NCBI GenBank assembly: GCA_015487015.1
Contig: WFQP01000039.1
Coordinates: 1 to 38,308, forward strand
Origin: Thiomicrorhabdus sp.
Lineage (GTDB): Bacteria; Pseudomonadota; Gammaproteobacteria; Thiomicrospirales; Thiomicrospiraceae
Direction: 5' to 3'
DNA length: 38,308 nucleotides
In this document: positions 23,653 to 32,470 of the stretch, in pieces
Numbering within the stretch: position 1 is the first letter of the stretch
Layout of the letters: every line of letters begins with the position of its first letter
The notes under the pieces: generated by a model
What the model was told of the DNA's origin: nothing
What the model saw: the letters and a program-made list of their open reading frames with translations, nothing else
Databases searched by the model: none
Position numbers and translations under genes: made by a program

Positions 23653-25029
23653 ATGAAAGATCAGGTAAAGCAAATACATTTTGTAGGCATCGGTGGTGTT
23701 GGAATGGCGGGGATTGCTGAGGTGTGTTTAAACCTTGGTTATACGGTGAGTGGTTCTGATCTTAAACATAATAAGACGGTTGCACGGTTAGAGTCTTTAG
23801 GGGGGTTGATTCAGCTAGGGCATGAGGCATTGCATGTGAAGCAAACTGATGTGGTAGTGGTTTCAACGGCTATTGGAGAAGGAAATCCTGAGGTAAGTTG
23901 GGCGAAAGAAGCGCGTGTTCCTGTGATACCTCGTGCAGAAATGTTGGCTGAGTTAATGCGTATGCAATTTGGTATTGCCATTGCAGGTACACATGGAAAA
24001 ACGACAACGACGAGTCTTGCTGCGGCCATTTTAACGCAAGGAGGAATGGATCCAACGTTTGTCATTGGAGGAAAGCTTAATCAGGTGGGAGCTAATGCAC
24101 GACTGGGTACCAGTCGTTATTTATTGGCGGAAGCGGATGAATCGGATGCCTCTTTCTTGCATCTCTCGCCCATGATGTCAGTGGTGACCAATATTGATGA
24201 AGACCACATGGAAACTTACCAAGGGGATTATCAAAATTTAGAAAATACCTTTGTGGAGTTTATTCACCGTTTGCCTTTTTATGGTGAAGCGATTATGTGT
24301 ATTGATGATGATAATGTACGTGCAATGCTGCCTAGGCTGGCTCGAAAATTCAGTACCTATGGCTTTATGGAGGAGGCAGATGTTCGTGCCATTAATGTTG
24401 AAGCCAGTGGGCTTCAGATGAATTTTCAGGTGTTAGTGGGGCGTGAACAAAGTTTTGATGTGATATTGAATACCCCAGGCCATCATAATGTATTAAATGC
24501 CTTGGCCGCGATAACCATTGCATTAAAGTTGGATGTTTCTATTGAGGCGATTCAACAAGCCTTGCTTGAGTTTGGCGGGGTTGGACGACGTTTTGAAGTG
24601 TATCCTAATCGTAAAATTGGCCATGCGAATGTTACGTTGGTGGATGATTATGGACACCATCCGACAGAGCTAATAGCCACGATTAAAACGGCAAAAGAAG
24701 CGTTTCCAAATCAGCGTTTGGTATTGGTATTTCAGCCACATCGTTATAGTCGAACCCGAGATCTGTTTGATGAGTTTGTTCAGGCGCTGCTTATGACTGA
24801 TTTAGTTGTTTTAACGGAGGTATATTCTGCCGGAGAGGCGCATTTACCTAATTTTGATTCGAAAGCCCTGTTGCAAGCATTACGAGTACGGGGTGGGGTT
24901 GGTTTTTTTGCAGAAGACTTGGAGCAATTGAATGTTATTACGGAAGAAATTTTGCAAGATGATGATGTTTTATTGCTCATGGGAGCCGGTGATATTGGTC
25001 AAGTTGCCAAGCAGTGGAAAGGCGACTGA
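23653..25029 (+). CDS. murC: UDP-N-acetylmuramate--L-alanine ligase MurC
   Basis: MurC adds L-alanine to UDP-MurNAc, the first step of the peptidoglycan stem peptide, in the cytoplasm. The 458 residues include the Rossmann-type VGIGGVGMAGIAEV at the start, the ATP motif AGTHGKTTTTSLAA (about residues 114-127), DESDASF, and the C-terminal VDDYGHHPTE and FQPHRYSRT blocks. Length is normal. It is followed 18 bp later by ddl. The usual upstream neighbour murG is not in the window; a PEP-CTERM gene lies there instead. Confidence 0.97.
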   Translation: MKDQVKQIHFVGIGGVGMAGIAEVCLNLGYTVSGSDLKHNKTVARLESLGGLIQLGHEALHVKQTDVVVVSTAIGEGNPEVSWAKEARVPVIPRAEMLAELMRMQFGIAIAGTHGKTTTTSLAAAILTQGGMDPTFVIGGKLNQVGANARLGTSRYLLAEADESDASFLHLSPMMSVVTNIDEDHMETYQGDYQNLENTFVEFIHRLPFYGEAIMCIDDDNVRAMLPRLARKFSTYGFMEEADVRAINVEASGLQMNFQVLVGREQSFDVILNTPGHHNVLNALAAITIALKLDVSIEAIQQALLEFGGVGRRFEVYPNRKIGHANVTLVDDYGHHPTELIATIKTAKEAFPNQRLVLVFQPHRYSRTRDLFDEFVQALLMTDLVVLTEVYSAGEAHLPNFDSKALLQALRVRGGVGFFAEDLEQLNVITEEILQDDDVLLLMGAGDIGQVAKQWKGD

Positions 25030-25047
25030 AAAGAGGGTTGGTAGTAA

Positions 25048-25956
25048 ATGAATTTTGGTAAGGTTGCAGTATTAATGGGAGGGCCAGCTGCGGAAAGGGA
25101 GGTCTCCTTAAACAGTGGCAAAGCCGTTACGCGAGCATTAAAAAATCAAGGTATTGATACAACAGCTGTAGATGTGAATACGTTGCATGATTTGGTTGAG
25201 GTTGCAAAACACTACGATCGTGCTTTTATTGCGTTGCATGGTCGCTGGGGAGAGGATGGGGTGGTTCAGGCGATTTTAGATGACCTAAAACTTCCTTATA
25301 CTGGCAGTGGTGTTGCGGCTTCTGCTATTGCGATGGATAAGTTAAGAACCAAGTTGCTTTGGCTGGGGGCTGGGTTGAACACTCCCAAATTTATTTGGGT
25401 CTCTGAGCAGGCTCCTTTAGATATGGAGGGCTTTTCAATTCCTTTTCCCGTAATTGTAAAGCCATCAAGAGAAGGTTCCAGTATTGGAATGCGTAAGGTT
25501 GAGAATATTTCACAGCTTGAAGAGGCGGTGGTGTATGCACAGAAGTATGACTCTGACGTTTTGGTGGAACAGTGGATTACAGGACGAGAGTATACCGGAG
25601 CGGTTTTGAACGGGGATGCATTGCCGCTGATTGAATTAAAGACATCGCATGATTTTTATGATTTTGATGCGAAGTATTGTTCGAATGATACGCAATATCT
25701 TTGTCCGTGTGGATTGGACTCTGAATTTGAAAGCGAACTTAAATCATTGGTGTTACAAGCCTTTAGTGTAATTGGTGCAGTGGGTTGGGGGCGAGTGGAC
25801 TTTATGTTAGATGATCAAAATACCCCGTGGTTAATTGAGCTGAATACAGTACCGGGTATGACGGATCACAGCCTGGTTCCTATGGCAGCACAAGCGGCTG
25901 GATATTCTTTTGAGCAGTTAGTGGTTGACGTTTTATTATCGACTAAAGAGGCATGA
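25048..25956 (+). CDS. ddl: D-alanine--D-alanine ligase
   Basis: This cytoplasmic ATP-grasp enzyme makes the D-Ala-D-Ala dipeptide for peptidoglycan. At 302 residues it is of the DdlB type. Visible signatures: LMGGPAAEREVSLNSG, ALHGRWGEDGVVQAILD, the ATP-grasp loop VKPSREGSSIGM, and the C-terminal WLIELNTVPGMTDHSLVP. GAGGG precedes the ATG by about ten bases. No murB gene lies between murC and ddl. Confidence 0.96.
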   Translation: MNFGKVAVLMGGPAAEREVSLNSGKAVTRALKNQGIDTTAVDVNTLHDLVEVAKHYDRAFIALHGRWGEDGVVQAILDDLKLPYTGSGVAASAIAMDKLRTKLLWLGAGLNTPKFIWVSEQAPLDMEGFSIPFPVIVKPSREGSSIGMRKVENISQLEEAVVYAQKYDSDVLVEQWITGREYTGAVLNGDALPLIELKTSHDFYDFDAKYCSNDTQYLCPCGLDSEFESELKSLVLQAFSVIGAVGWGRVDFMLDDQNTPWLIELNTVPGMTDHSLVPMAAQAAGYSFEQLVVDVLLSTKEA

Positions 25957-26018
25957 TGAATGTTCGAGTGTTCTTGTCGTTTGGTTCGTTAATTCACCTT
26001 ATGTTTTTTGGAGGGTAA

Positions 26019-26711
26019 GTGATTAAACGGCGTAGCTTGGTTATTTTGGTTGTTATTTTCTTAAGTGCATGGGGCATCTCTTGGTTGTTTAGTGATAAAG
26101 CCTCTCCGCTTTTTAAACCGATTGAACACTATGAATTAGCCGGCGACTTACATTTTCTTCAAGCAGAAGAGGTGGATCAGGTTTTAAGCCATTACTTTGG
26201 TGCCTCTTTTTGGCAGGTGGAGTTGGACGTGATTCAGTCAGAGTTGGTTCGCCTAGAGTGGGTGAGTCAGGCGGTGGTAAAGCGACACTGGCCCAATCGG
26301 CTTTATGTTGAGGTTGAGGAGCAAGTTCCCGTGGCTCGTTGGGGAGGTGCCGGTTTAATTAATCAAGTGGGAGTTGTTTTTTTTCCAAAAGAGCGTACTG
26401 GGTTTGACCAGTTGATCTTATTGGAAGGTGAACGAGAGGATGCAAAAAAGATATTAAGTGCGTTGGCTCTTTTTCAAGAAACATTAAGTTCTATTGGGTT
26501 TACGATCTCGTCTTTGAGGCATCAGTTAGACGGCGTTTGGAGGATAACACTGGCGAATGGATCTGAAATTGTTTTGGATTCTAAGGAGTATGGTCATAAG
26601 TTAGAGACCTTTGTTGCGGCTTACCCTCAGCTTGTAAAGACGTTGAGAAAGTCAGCACAAGTGTATGATTTACGCTATAGTAACGGTTTTATTGTGGGGA
26701 AAACACAATAA
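26019..26711 (+). CDS. ftsQ: Cell division protein FtsQ
   Basis: FtsQ joins the early and late divisome through FtsL and FtsB. The 230 residues comprise a short basic cytoplasmic end, one membrane helix (about 6-25, LVILVVIFLSAWGISWLF), a POTRA domain (HYELAGDLHFLQAEEVDQVL...) and the FtsQ beta domain, with ARWGGAGLINQVGVVF as the family block. It starts with GTG after a strong GGAGGG site. Confidence 0.93.
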   Translation: MIKRRSLVILVVIFLSAWGISWLFSDKASPLFKPIEHYELAGDLHFLQAEEVDQVLSHYFGASFWQVELDVIQSELVRLEWVSQAVVKRHWPNRLYVEVEEQVPVARWGGAGLINQVGVVFFPKERTGFDQLILLEGEREDAKKILSALALFQETLSSIGFTISSLRHQLDGVWRITLANGSEIVLDSKEYGHKLETFVAAYPQLVKTLRKSAQVYDLRYSNGFIVGKTQ

Positions 26712-26782
26712 TTGAATTGAGCTTTTTGTCCTGACTCATGCAAAGGTCTCTTATCGGTTTTTTAAAGAAGGTAATACAGAGT

Positions 26783-28030
26783 ATGGCGCGAAAACAGCAA
26801 GCTTCTAATATGGTCGTTGGGTTGGACATTGGAACCTCAAAAATTGCTGCGATTATTGGGAAGATAAAATCGGATGGTGAAATTGAAGTCGTTGGAATGG
26901 GTACACACCCTTCGAAAGGCTTAAAGAAAGGGGTTGTGGTTAATATTGACGCAACCGTTGAGTCGATTCAGCACGCTATTGATGAAGCAGAAAGAATGTC
27001 AGGGTTTACAGCCAGCTCTGTGTATGTGGGCATCGCGGGCAGCCATATTAAAAGCTTTAATTCAAATGGTATGGTCGCCATTCGAAATCAAGATGTGCAG
27101 CCAGATGATATTGATCGTGTGATGGAAGCCGCACAGACTATTGCAATCCCCGGTGGTGAGCGTGTTTTGCATATTTTATCGCAAGAGTACATTATTGATA
27201 ATCAGGGTGGTATTCGTGAGCCAATTGGTATGTCAGGTGTACGTCTTGAGGCCAAAGTACACATGGTGACGGGCTCAGTAAGTGCTGCACAAAATATTAT
27301 TAAGTGTGTGGAACGTTGTCATTTAGGCGTTGCGGATATTATTCTTGAGCAGCTAGCCTCCAGTGAGTCGGTGCTGTCGGAAGATGAAAAAGAGTTGGGT
27401 GTTTGTTTGGTAGATATTGGCGGGGGCACCACGGATATTGCTGTTTTTCAAAATGGTGCCATTCGGCATACAGCGGTTATCTCTGTGGCGGGAGATCAGG
27501 TTACAAATGATATTGCCGTTGCATTTCGAACACCCACCCAAGCGGCAGAAAATATTAAAAAACAGTATGCTTGTGCTCTACCTCAGTTAATTGATAAAGA
27601 TGAAGAGATTGAAGTGCCGAGTGTGGGAGATCGCCCAGCTCGTTGCTTGTCAAGACGAACACTGGTTGAAGTGGTTGAACCTCGGTACGAAGAGTTGTTT
27701 CAGTTGATTCAGGCGGAGTTACGCAGTGCGGGGTTTGAAAATATCTTGGCAGCAGGAGTCGTATTGACGGGGGGGAGTTCTTTGGTAGATGGTGCGGTTG
27801 AGCTAGCAGAAGAGGTATTTCACATGCCCGTCCGCTTGGGATACCCTCAGGGCGTAAGTGGTTTAACAGACGAGGTGAATAGTCCTTCGTTTGCTACCAC
27901 AGTGGGGTTGTTGATGTATGCAAAAGAACATTTTGGTGGTGTTTTAGCCGAAGAGCCAGAAAAAACAACCTCAATGGGTGTTATGGATATTTTTGATCGA
28001 ATGCGAAACTGGTTTAAGTCGAGTTTTTAA
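26783..28030 (+). CDS. ftsA: Cell division protein FtsA
   Basis: FtsA is the actin-like ATPase that tethers FtsZ to the membrane. The phosphate-1 motif is VVGLDIGTSKIAAI; the phosphate-2 region is VCLVDIGGGTTDIAVF; the adenosine motif is VVLTGGSSLVDGA. The C-terminal amphipathic membrane helix is intact (IFDRMRNWFKSSF). I start at ATG 26783 (MARKQQAS), as homologues begin close to the VGLDIGT block; the track start at 26738 has no ribosome site. The next gene is lpxC, not ftsZ, which is unusual given that FtsA works directly with FtsZ. Confidence 0.96.
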   Translation: MARKQQASNMVVGLDIGTSKIAAIIGKIKSDGEIEVVGMGTHPSKGLKKGVVVNIDATVESIQHAIDEAERMSGFTASSVYVGIAGSHIKSFNSNGMVAIRNQDVQPDDIDRVMEAAQTIAIPGGERVLHILSQEYIIDNQGGIREPIGMSGVRLEAKVHMVTGSVSAAQNIIKCVERCHLGVADIILEQLASSESVLSEDEKELGVCLVDIGGGTTDIAVFQNGAIRHTAVISVAGDQVTNDIAVAFRTPTQAAENIKKQYACALPQLIDKDEEIEVPSVGDRPARCLSRRTLVEVVEPRYEELFQLIQAELRSAGFENILAAGVVLTGGSSLVDGAVELAEEVFHMPVRLGYPQGVSGLTDEVNSPSFATTVGLLMYAKEHFGGVLAEEPEKTTSMGVMDIFDRMRNWFKSSF

Positions 28031-28077
28031 TTATCCTTGTTTAACTTATTCGAATATAAAAGTAGCTTAATCAGTTA

Positions 28078-28086
28078 TGCTAAAAT
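28078..28086 (+). promoter_or_regulatory. Candidate extended -10 promoter of lpxC
   Basis: TGCTAAAAT is an extended -10 (TGn plus TAAAAT), 41 bp before the lpxC start. There is no good -35 at the right distance. It would allow lpxC to be transcribed independently of ftsA. Confidence 0.35.
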
Positions 28087-28126
28087 AGCTTTTTGAGTTG
28101 ATGTATACAAAAAAGATGGAACGCCC

Positions 28127-29050
28127 TTGAATCAGAGAACAGTTGCAAATCAAATTAAAGCCAAAGGCATTGGGTTACACACTGGACACGAGTCAGTAAT
28201 GACGTTAAAGCCCGCTCCTGTCAATACAGGAGTGGTTTTTCGTCGTATTGATTGTGATCCAGTGGTTGAATTTAAAGTCTCTCCTGATATTGTTGGAGAG
28301 ACGATGTTGTGTACAACCATTGTAAAAGAACAGAAAAATCAAAAGGTTAAAATTGCAACCATTGAACATTTAATGTCTGCTATTGCGGGTATTGGAATCG
28401 ACAACCTTTATATTGATATTACCTCGGATGAAGTGCCTATTATGGATGGCAGTGCGTCTCACTTTATTTTCTTATTGCAATCAGCAGGCATTAAAATTCA
28501 GGATGCCCCTAAAACATTTGTAAGAATCTTAAGCTCAATCCGTGTTGAAAATGATAAGGGTGGTTTTGCTGAGTTTAAACCACATGAAGGGTTTCGATTA
28601 AATTTTTCAATTGATTTTGAGCACCCCGCATTTCAAACAACCGCTGAAAAAATGACGTTAAATTTTTCGTCAACATCGTATTTTAAAGAAGTGAGTCGTG
28701 CGCGTACATTCGGTTTTATGAAAGATATGGAGATGCTGCGTGCTAAAAACCTAGGCCTCGGAGCCAGTTTAAAAAATGCCATTGGTTTAGATGATGAAGG
28801 GGTCATGAACGCAGAAGGGTTGCGCGATAAAGATGAATTTGTGCGTCATAAAATTTTAGATGCCGTAGGGGATTTGTATATGTTGGGTCACCCTATTGTC
28901 GGTGAATTTACTGCTCATAAATCAGGGCACGCATTAAATAATCAACTTTTACGAGCCTTAATGAAGCAAAAAGACGCGTTTGAGCTGGTTACTTATGAAA
29001 ATGATGGTAACCAACCTATCCGTTATGGCAGCAGTAAAGTTTTGTTATAG
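28127..29050 (+). CDS. lpxC: UDP-3-O-acyl-N-acetylglucosamine deacetylase LpxC
   Basis: LpxC is the zinc enzyme for the committed step of lipid A synthesis. Its 307 residues are typical. Zinc-site motifs are seen: ATIEHLMSAIAG (His), and RHKILDAVGDLYMLG (His and Asp). The catalytic FTAHKSGHALNNQLL His block is intact, and EVPIMDGSA is conserved. The only reasonable start is TTG 28127 (MNQRTVANQIKAKGIGLHTG), with GATGGA seven bases upstream. It lies 96 bp after ftsA and ends in a terminator. Confidence 0.97.
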   Translation: MNQRTVANQIKAKGIGLHTGHESVMTLKPAPVNTGVVFRRIDCDPVVEFKVSPDIVGETMLCTTIVKEQKNQKVKIATIEHLMSAIAGIGIDNLYIDITSDEVPIMDGSASHFIFLLQSAGIKIQDAPKTFVRILSSIRVENDKGGFAEFKPHEGFRLNFSIDFEHPAFQTTAEKMTLNFSSTSYFKEVSRARTFGFMKDMEMLRAKNLGLGASLKNAIGLDDEGVMNAEGLRDKDEFVRHKILDAVGDLYMLGHPIVGEFTAHKSGHALNNQLLRALMKQKDAFELVTYENDGNQPIRYGSSKVLL

Positions 29051-29079
29051 TTTTGAGTTTATTGATTGAGCTTAAATGT

Positions 29080-29107
29080 AAACCCCTCTTTATGAGGGTT
29101 TTTTTTT
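29080..29107 (+). terminator. Intrinsic terminator of lpxC
   Basis: CCCTC and GAGGG pair around TTTAT, extended by AAA/TTT with one bulged C, and nine T residues follow. The structure overlaps the last codons of the convergent DciA-like gene. Confidence 0.7.
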
Positions 29108-29524
29108 GGCTCTGAGACTGAGCTTATTCAGTGCTTTTTTGAGTCCTTCAGTAGGCATTTTCTCACTTAATTGTTGCATTTCAGAGGCATCTTGAGTGCT
29201 GGGGTAGCTGGTTATTTTCCACTCTTTTTTGGCCTGTTTGGGTTGAAGAAGGGTTTTTACCTTAACTCTGTTCAGCTCTAAATGAGGAAAGTGCTCTTGA
29301 AAAATTCCCAGCAGTGTTGGCTCATAAAAGCGTAACTGGGTGGCCCAAATGCTTTCATCAATTTGTAAGATTAGTGCTTGTTGTTCAAAGCTTACCCCGA
29401 TTAAATGGGGTTGCAATGTTTTTGGAAGCGTATCTTGTCCAACTTCAAGCAGTGCTTGATACAGTTGTGCACTTTCGAGTAAGGTGTTGAGTGCGCCACT
29501 GGCTTGATTTAGTAGAGGTTTCAT
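29090..29524 (-). CDS. dciA: DUF721 (DciA-like) protein
   Basis: This small basic protein has the DUF721 pattern: LNQASGALNTLLESAQLYQALLEV, then LIGVSFEQQALILQIDESIWATQLRFYEPTLL. In Pseudomonas the DUF721 gene between lpxC and secA encodes DciA, which helps load the replicative helicase DnaB in bacteria without DnaC; the same position here supports that call. The track start is 29563, but the in-frame ATG at 29524 (MKPLLNQ) matches the usual N-terminus. Its last third is Lys- and Gln-rich. It is divergent from secA, sharing a roughly 85-bp control region, and converges on lpxC. Confidence 0.75.
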   Translation of the reverse strand: MKPLLNQASGALNTLLESAQLYQALLEVGQDTLPKTLQPHLIGVSFEQQALILQIDESIWATQLRFYEPTLLGIFQEHFPHLELNRVKVKTLLQPKQAKKEWKITSYPSTQDASEMQQLSEKMPTEGLKKALNKLSLRAKKKPS

Positions 29525-29648
29525 GCAGATATTATCTATGACTGTGGTAGAATATTTTGTCATTTTATCGCATTATTGCGAAGGCAAGCGTAAAATATCT
29601 GTCGCATACTTTTAAGTTGTTTAAATTTTAAATCGGAAAATACCTTTA

Positions 29649-32375
29649 ATGGCCTTTAAAATCTTTCAAAAAATCTTTGGTAGTCGTAATGAACGAATGC
29701 TTAAGCAATACCGTAAAACCGTACAACAAGTCAATGAATTAGAAGCCTCCATGGCTGAATTGACGGATGAGCAGTTACAGCAAAAAACGCCAGAATTTAA
29801 AGCGGCGATTGAATCTGGAAAGACACTGGATGAACTTTTGCCTGAAGCCTTTGCTGTTGTTCGAGAAGCCGGTAAACGTGTGTTTGGTATGCGTCATTAT
29901 GATGTTCAGTTGATTGGTGGAATGGCACTGCATGAAGGCCGTATTGCAGAGATGCGTACAGGAGAGGGAAAAACCCTTGTTGCAACGTTACCCGTTTATT
30001 TGAATGGACTGTCGGGCGAAGGGGTGCATGTTATTACGGTCAATGACTACCTTGCCAAACGTGATTCGGAGTGGATGGGAAAACTATTTGAGTTTTTAGG
30101 GTTATCAACAGGTGTTATTTTAAGTGGTCAATCTCAAGAAGAGAAGCAGTTAGCGTATTCAAAAGATATTACTTACGGAACCAATAACGAGTTTGGTTTT
30201 GATTATTTGCGTGACAATATGGCCATTTTTACCTCTGAAAAAGTTATGCGAGGTCAACCGTTTGCCGTTATTGATGAAGTGGATTCTATCTTAATTGATG
30301 AAGCACGTACGCCTTTAATTATTTCAGGGCCAGCGGAAGATAAAGCCGAACTATATCAAAAAATTAATCCATTAATTCAGCACTTAGAGCAGGGTGAAGA
30401 GGATAAAGAACTAAAAACATCTTCAGGTGATTTTACGATTGATGCAAAATCAAAACAGATTTACTTAACTGATCAAGGTCATGCCAAGGTCGAAGAGTTA
30501 TTAGCTGAGGTAGGTTTGCTTGATGAGGGCGATAGCCTTTACGATGCAACTAATATTGGATTAATGATTCATATTAATGCTGCATTGCGTGCTAATTTAT
30601 TATTTGAAAAAGATCGTGACTACATTGTTGAAGACAATGAAGTGGTCATTATTGATGAGTATACGGGTCGTAAAATGGCCGGTCGTCGTTGGAGTGAGGG
30701 GTTACACCAAGCGATTGAAGCGAAGGAAGGCGTTAAGATTCAACAAGAGAGTCAAACGTTTGCTTCGATTACCTTTCAAAATTACTTTAGACAGTACAAA
30801 CGTTTATCAGGTATGACAGGAACCGCAGATACCGAAGCGGGTGAGTTTTTATCTACCTATAACTTAGAAGTGGTAGTTATTCCACCAAATAAAGAGCCAC
30901 AACGTCAAGATTTAGCCGATTTAGTTTTTTTAGATATTGAAGGAAAGTTTGCCGCCATCGTAAAAGAAATCAGCGAGGTGACCAAAACACAACAGCCCAT
31001 TTTAGTGGGAACCGCCTCGATTGAAATGTCTGAGCTGTTATCTGACTTATTAAACAAAGCAGGGGTGAAGCACTGTGTTTTAAATGCTAAACACCATGAA
31101 AATGAAGCGCATATTATTGCCAATGCAGGGATGCCGGGAGCGGTTACCATTGCGACCAATATGGCTGGGCGTGGAACGGATATTGTTTTAGGGGGAAGCT
31201 TAGAGGTTGAGTTGTCTAAACTCAAAGACCCTACGGAAGATAAAATAGCCGAAGTAACCAACGCTTGGCAAGCACGACACGATGCCGTATTAAGCCACGG
31301 AGGGTTAATGGTGATTGGTTCGGAGCGTCATGAATCTCGCCGTATTGATAACCAGTTACGTGGTCGTTCGGGTCGTCAAGGAGATCCTGGGCTTACTCGT
31401 TTTTACCTGTCGTTAGACGATGATTTAATGCGTCGTTTTGCGTCTGAAAAAGTAAAATCCATGATGAAGCGTTTAGGCATGACATCGGGTGAAGCGATTG
31501 AGCATAATATGGTCAGTAAATCCATTGAACGAGCACAAAAACAAGTGGAACGTTTGCATCAAGATGAGCGTGCGAACTTATTGAAATTTGATGACATTTC
31601 TAATGAACAACGTAAAGTGGTTTACACTCAACGTAATGAGTTGATGGAATCGGACGATGTATCTGAAGTGTTGGATGATTTGCGTGCTCAAGTTGTTGAA
31701 CAATTAGTTGCTACTTATATTCCAAAAGGGTCTTTGGCAGAGCAGTGGGATATTCCTGGCTTAACCCTAGCGATTCATGAAGAGCTGGGTACAGAGTTTG
31801 ATATTCAAGCTTGGTTGGATGAAGATAAAGAGCTTTATGAAGAGACCTTGATTGAAAAGTTGGTGACAGAATTAGAAAACATCTATGCCACTAAAATGTC
31901 AGTGGTGAACCCAGAAACACGCCACCATTTTGAAAAAGAAGTGCTGTTACGTACCATTGATAAAAAATGGCGTGAGCATTTAGGTGAAATGGACTATTTA
32001 CGTAAGGGAATTCATTTAAGAGGCTATGCTCAAAAAGACCCGTTCCAAGAGTACCGTCGTGAATCGACTGAGATGTTTAAAAGCTTCTTACAAGAAGTGA
32101 TGTTTGAAACGGTTAAAGTATTGTCTTTGGTTCAAATTGAAGGGGCAAAAGATGTGGATGAGTTTGATGAACAAAATGCTGCTGAGCGTCCTAAAGATTT
32201 AGAAGCAACGCATCCAGAAGCGGCAGGAATGGCTTCGACATCGAATGCAACGCATCCAGAAGCGCAGTCAGGTGATACTACATTTAAAAGAGACACGCCA
32301 AAGGTGGGACGTAATGATCCTTGCCCTTGTGGGTCTGGCAAAAAGTATAAGCAGTGTTGTGGCAAGTTAACGTAA
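29649..32375 (+). CDS. secA: Preprotein translocase ATPase SecA
   Basis: SecA drives secretory proteins through SecYEG. The 908 residues are full length. Walker A is [14 protein letters not shown], Walker [23 protein letters not shown], and [14 protein letters not shown] and [13 protein letters not shown] are the second helicase lobe. The C-terminus is the zinc finger [20 protein letters not shown], which binds SecB. The linker before it has two ATHPEA copies, encoded by an exact 18-bp direct repeat. Confidence 0.98.
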   Translation: MAFKIFQKIFGSRNERMLKQYRKTVQQVNELEASMAELTDEQLQQKTPEFKAAIESGKTLDELLPEAFAVVREAGKRVFGMRHYDVQLIGGMALHEGRIAEMRTGEGKTLVATLPVYLNGLSGEGVHVITVNDYLAKRDSEWMGKLFEFLGLSTGVILSGQSQEEKQLAYSKDITYGTNNEFGFDYLRDNMAIFTSEKVMRGQPFAVIDEVDSILIDEARTPLIISGPAEDKAELYQKINPLIQHLEQGEEDKELKTSSGDFTIDAKSKQIYLTDQGHAKVEELLAEVGLLDEGDSLYDATNIGLMIHINAALRANLLFEKDRDYIVEDNEVVIIDEYTGRKMAGRRWSEGLHQAIEAKEGVKIQQESQTFASITFQNYFRQYKRLSGMTGTADTEAGEFLSTYNLEVVVIPPNKEPQRQDLADLVFLDIEGKFAAIVKEISEVTKTQQPILVGTASIEMSELLSDLLNKAGVKHCVLNAKHHENEAHIIANAGMPGAVTIATNMAGRGTDIVLGGSLEVELSKLKDPTEDKIAEVTNAWQARHDAVLSHGGLMVIGSERHESRRIDNQLRGRSGRQGDPGLTRFYLSLDDDLMRRFASEKVKSMMKRLGMTSGEAIEHNMVSKSIERAQKQVERLHQDERANLLKFDDISNEQRKVVYTQRNELMESDDVSEVLDDLRAQVVEQLVATYIPKGSLAEQWDIPGLTLAIHEELGTEFDIQAWLDEDKELYEETLIEKLVTELENIYATKMSVVNPETRHHFEKEVLLRTIDKKWREHLGEMDYLRKGIHLRGYAQKDPFQEYRRESTEMFKSFLQEVMFETVKVLSLVQIEGAKDVDEFDEQNAAERPKDLEATHPEAAGMASTSNATHPEAQSGDTTFKRDTPKVGRNDPCPCGSGKKYKQCCGKLT
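32205..32264 (+). repeat. 18-bp direct repeat in the secA linker
   Basis: GCAACGCATCCAGAAGCG occurs at 32205-32222 and again at 32247-32264, 42 bp apart and in the same frame, encoding ATHPEA twice. It lies in the flexible linker before the zinc finger, where small duplications are tolerated. Confidence 0.8.
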
Positions 32376-32413
32376 AACGGTTTGATTTACATACATTGCA
32401 TAAATGATTAAAG

Positions 32414-32435
32414 CCCACCTTCTGGTGGGTTTTTT
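32414..32435 (+). terminator. Intrinsic terminator of secA
   Basis: CCCACC-TTCT-GGTGGG is a perfect 6-bp GC-rich stem with a tetraloop, followed by six T residues, 39 bp past the secA stop. Confidence 0.85.
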
Positions 32436-32470
32436 AATGAACTAATTTAAGAGTGTTTAGGGGATATGAA

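Noticed and set aside
27769-27775. G7 tract in ftsA as a motif copy
   Set aside because: It encodes the conserved TGGSS of the FtsA adenosine motif and lacks the AGAAAATT flank, so protein conservation explains it.
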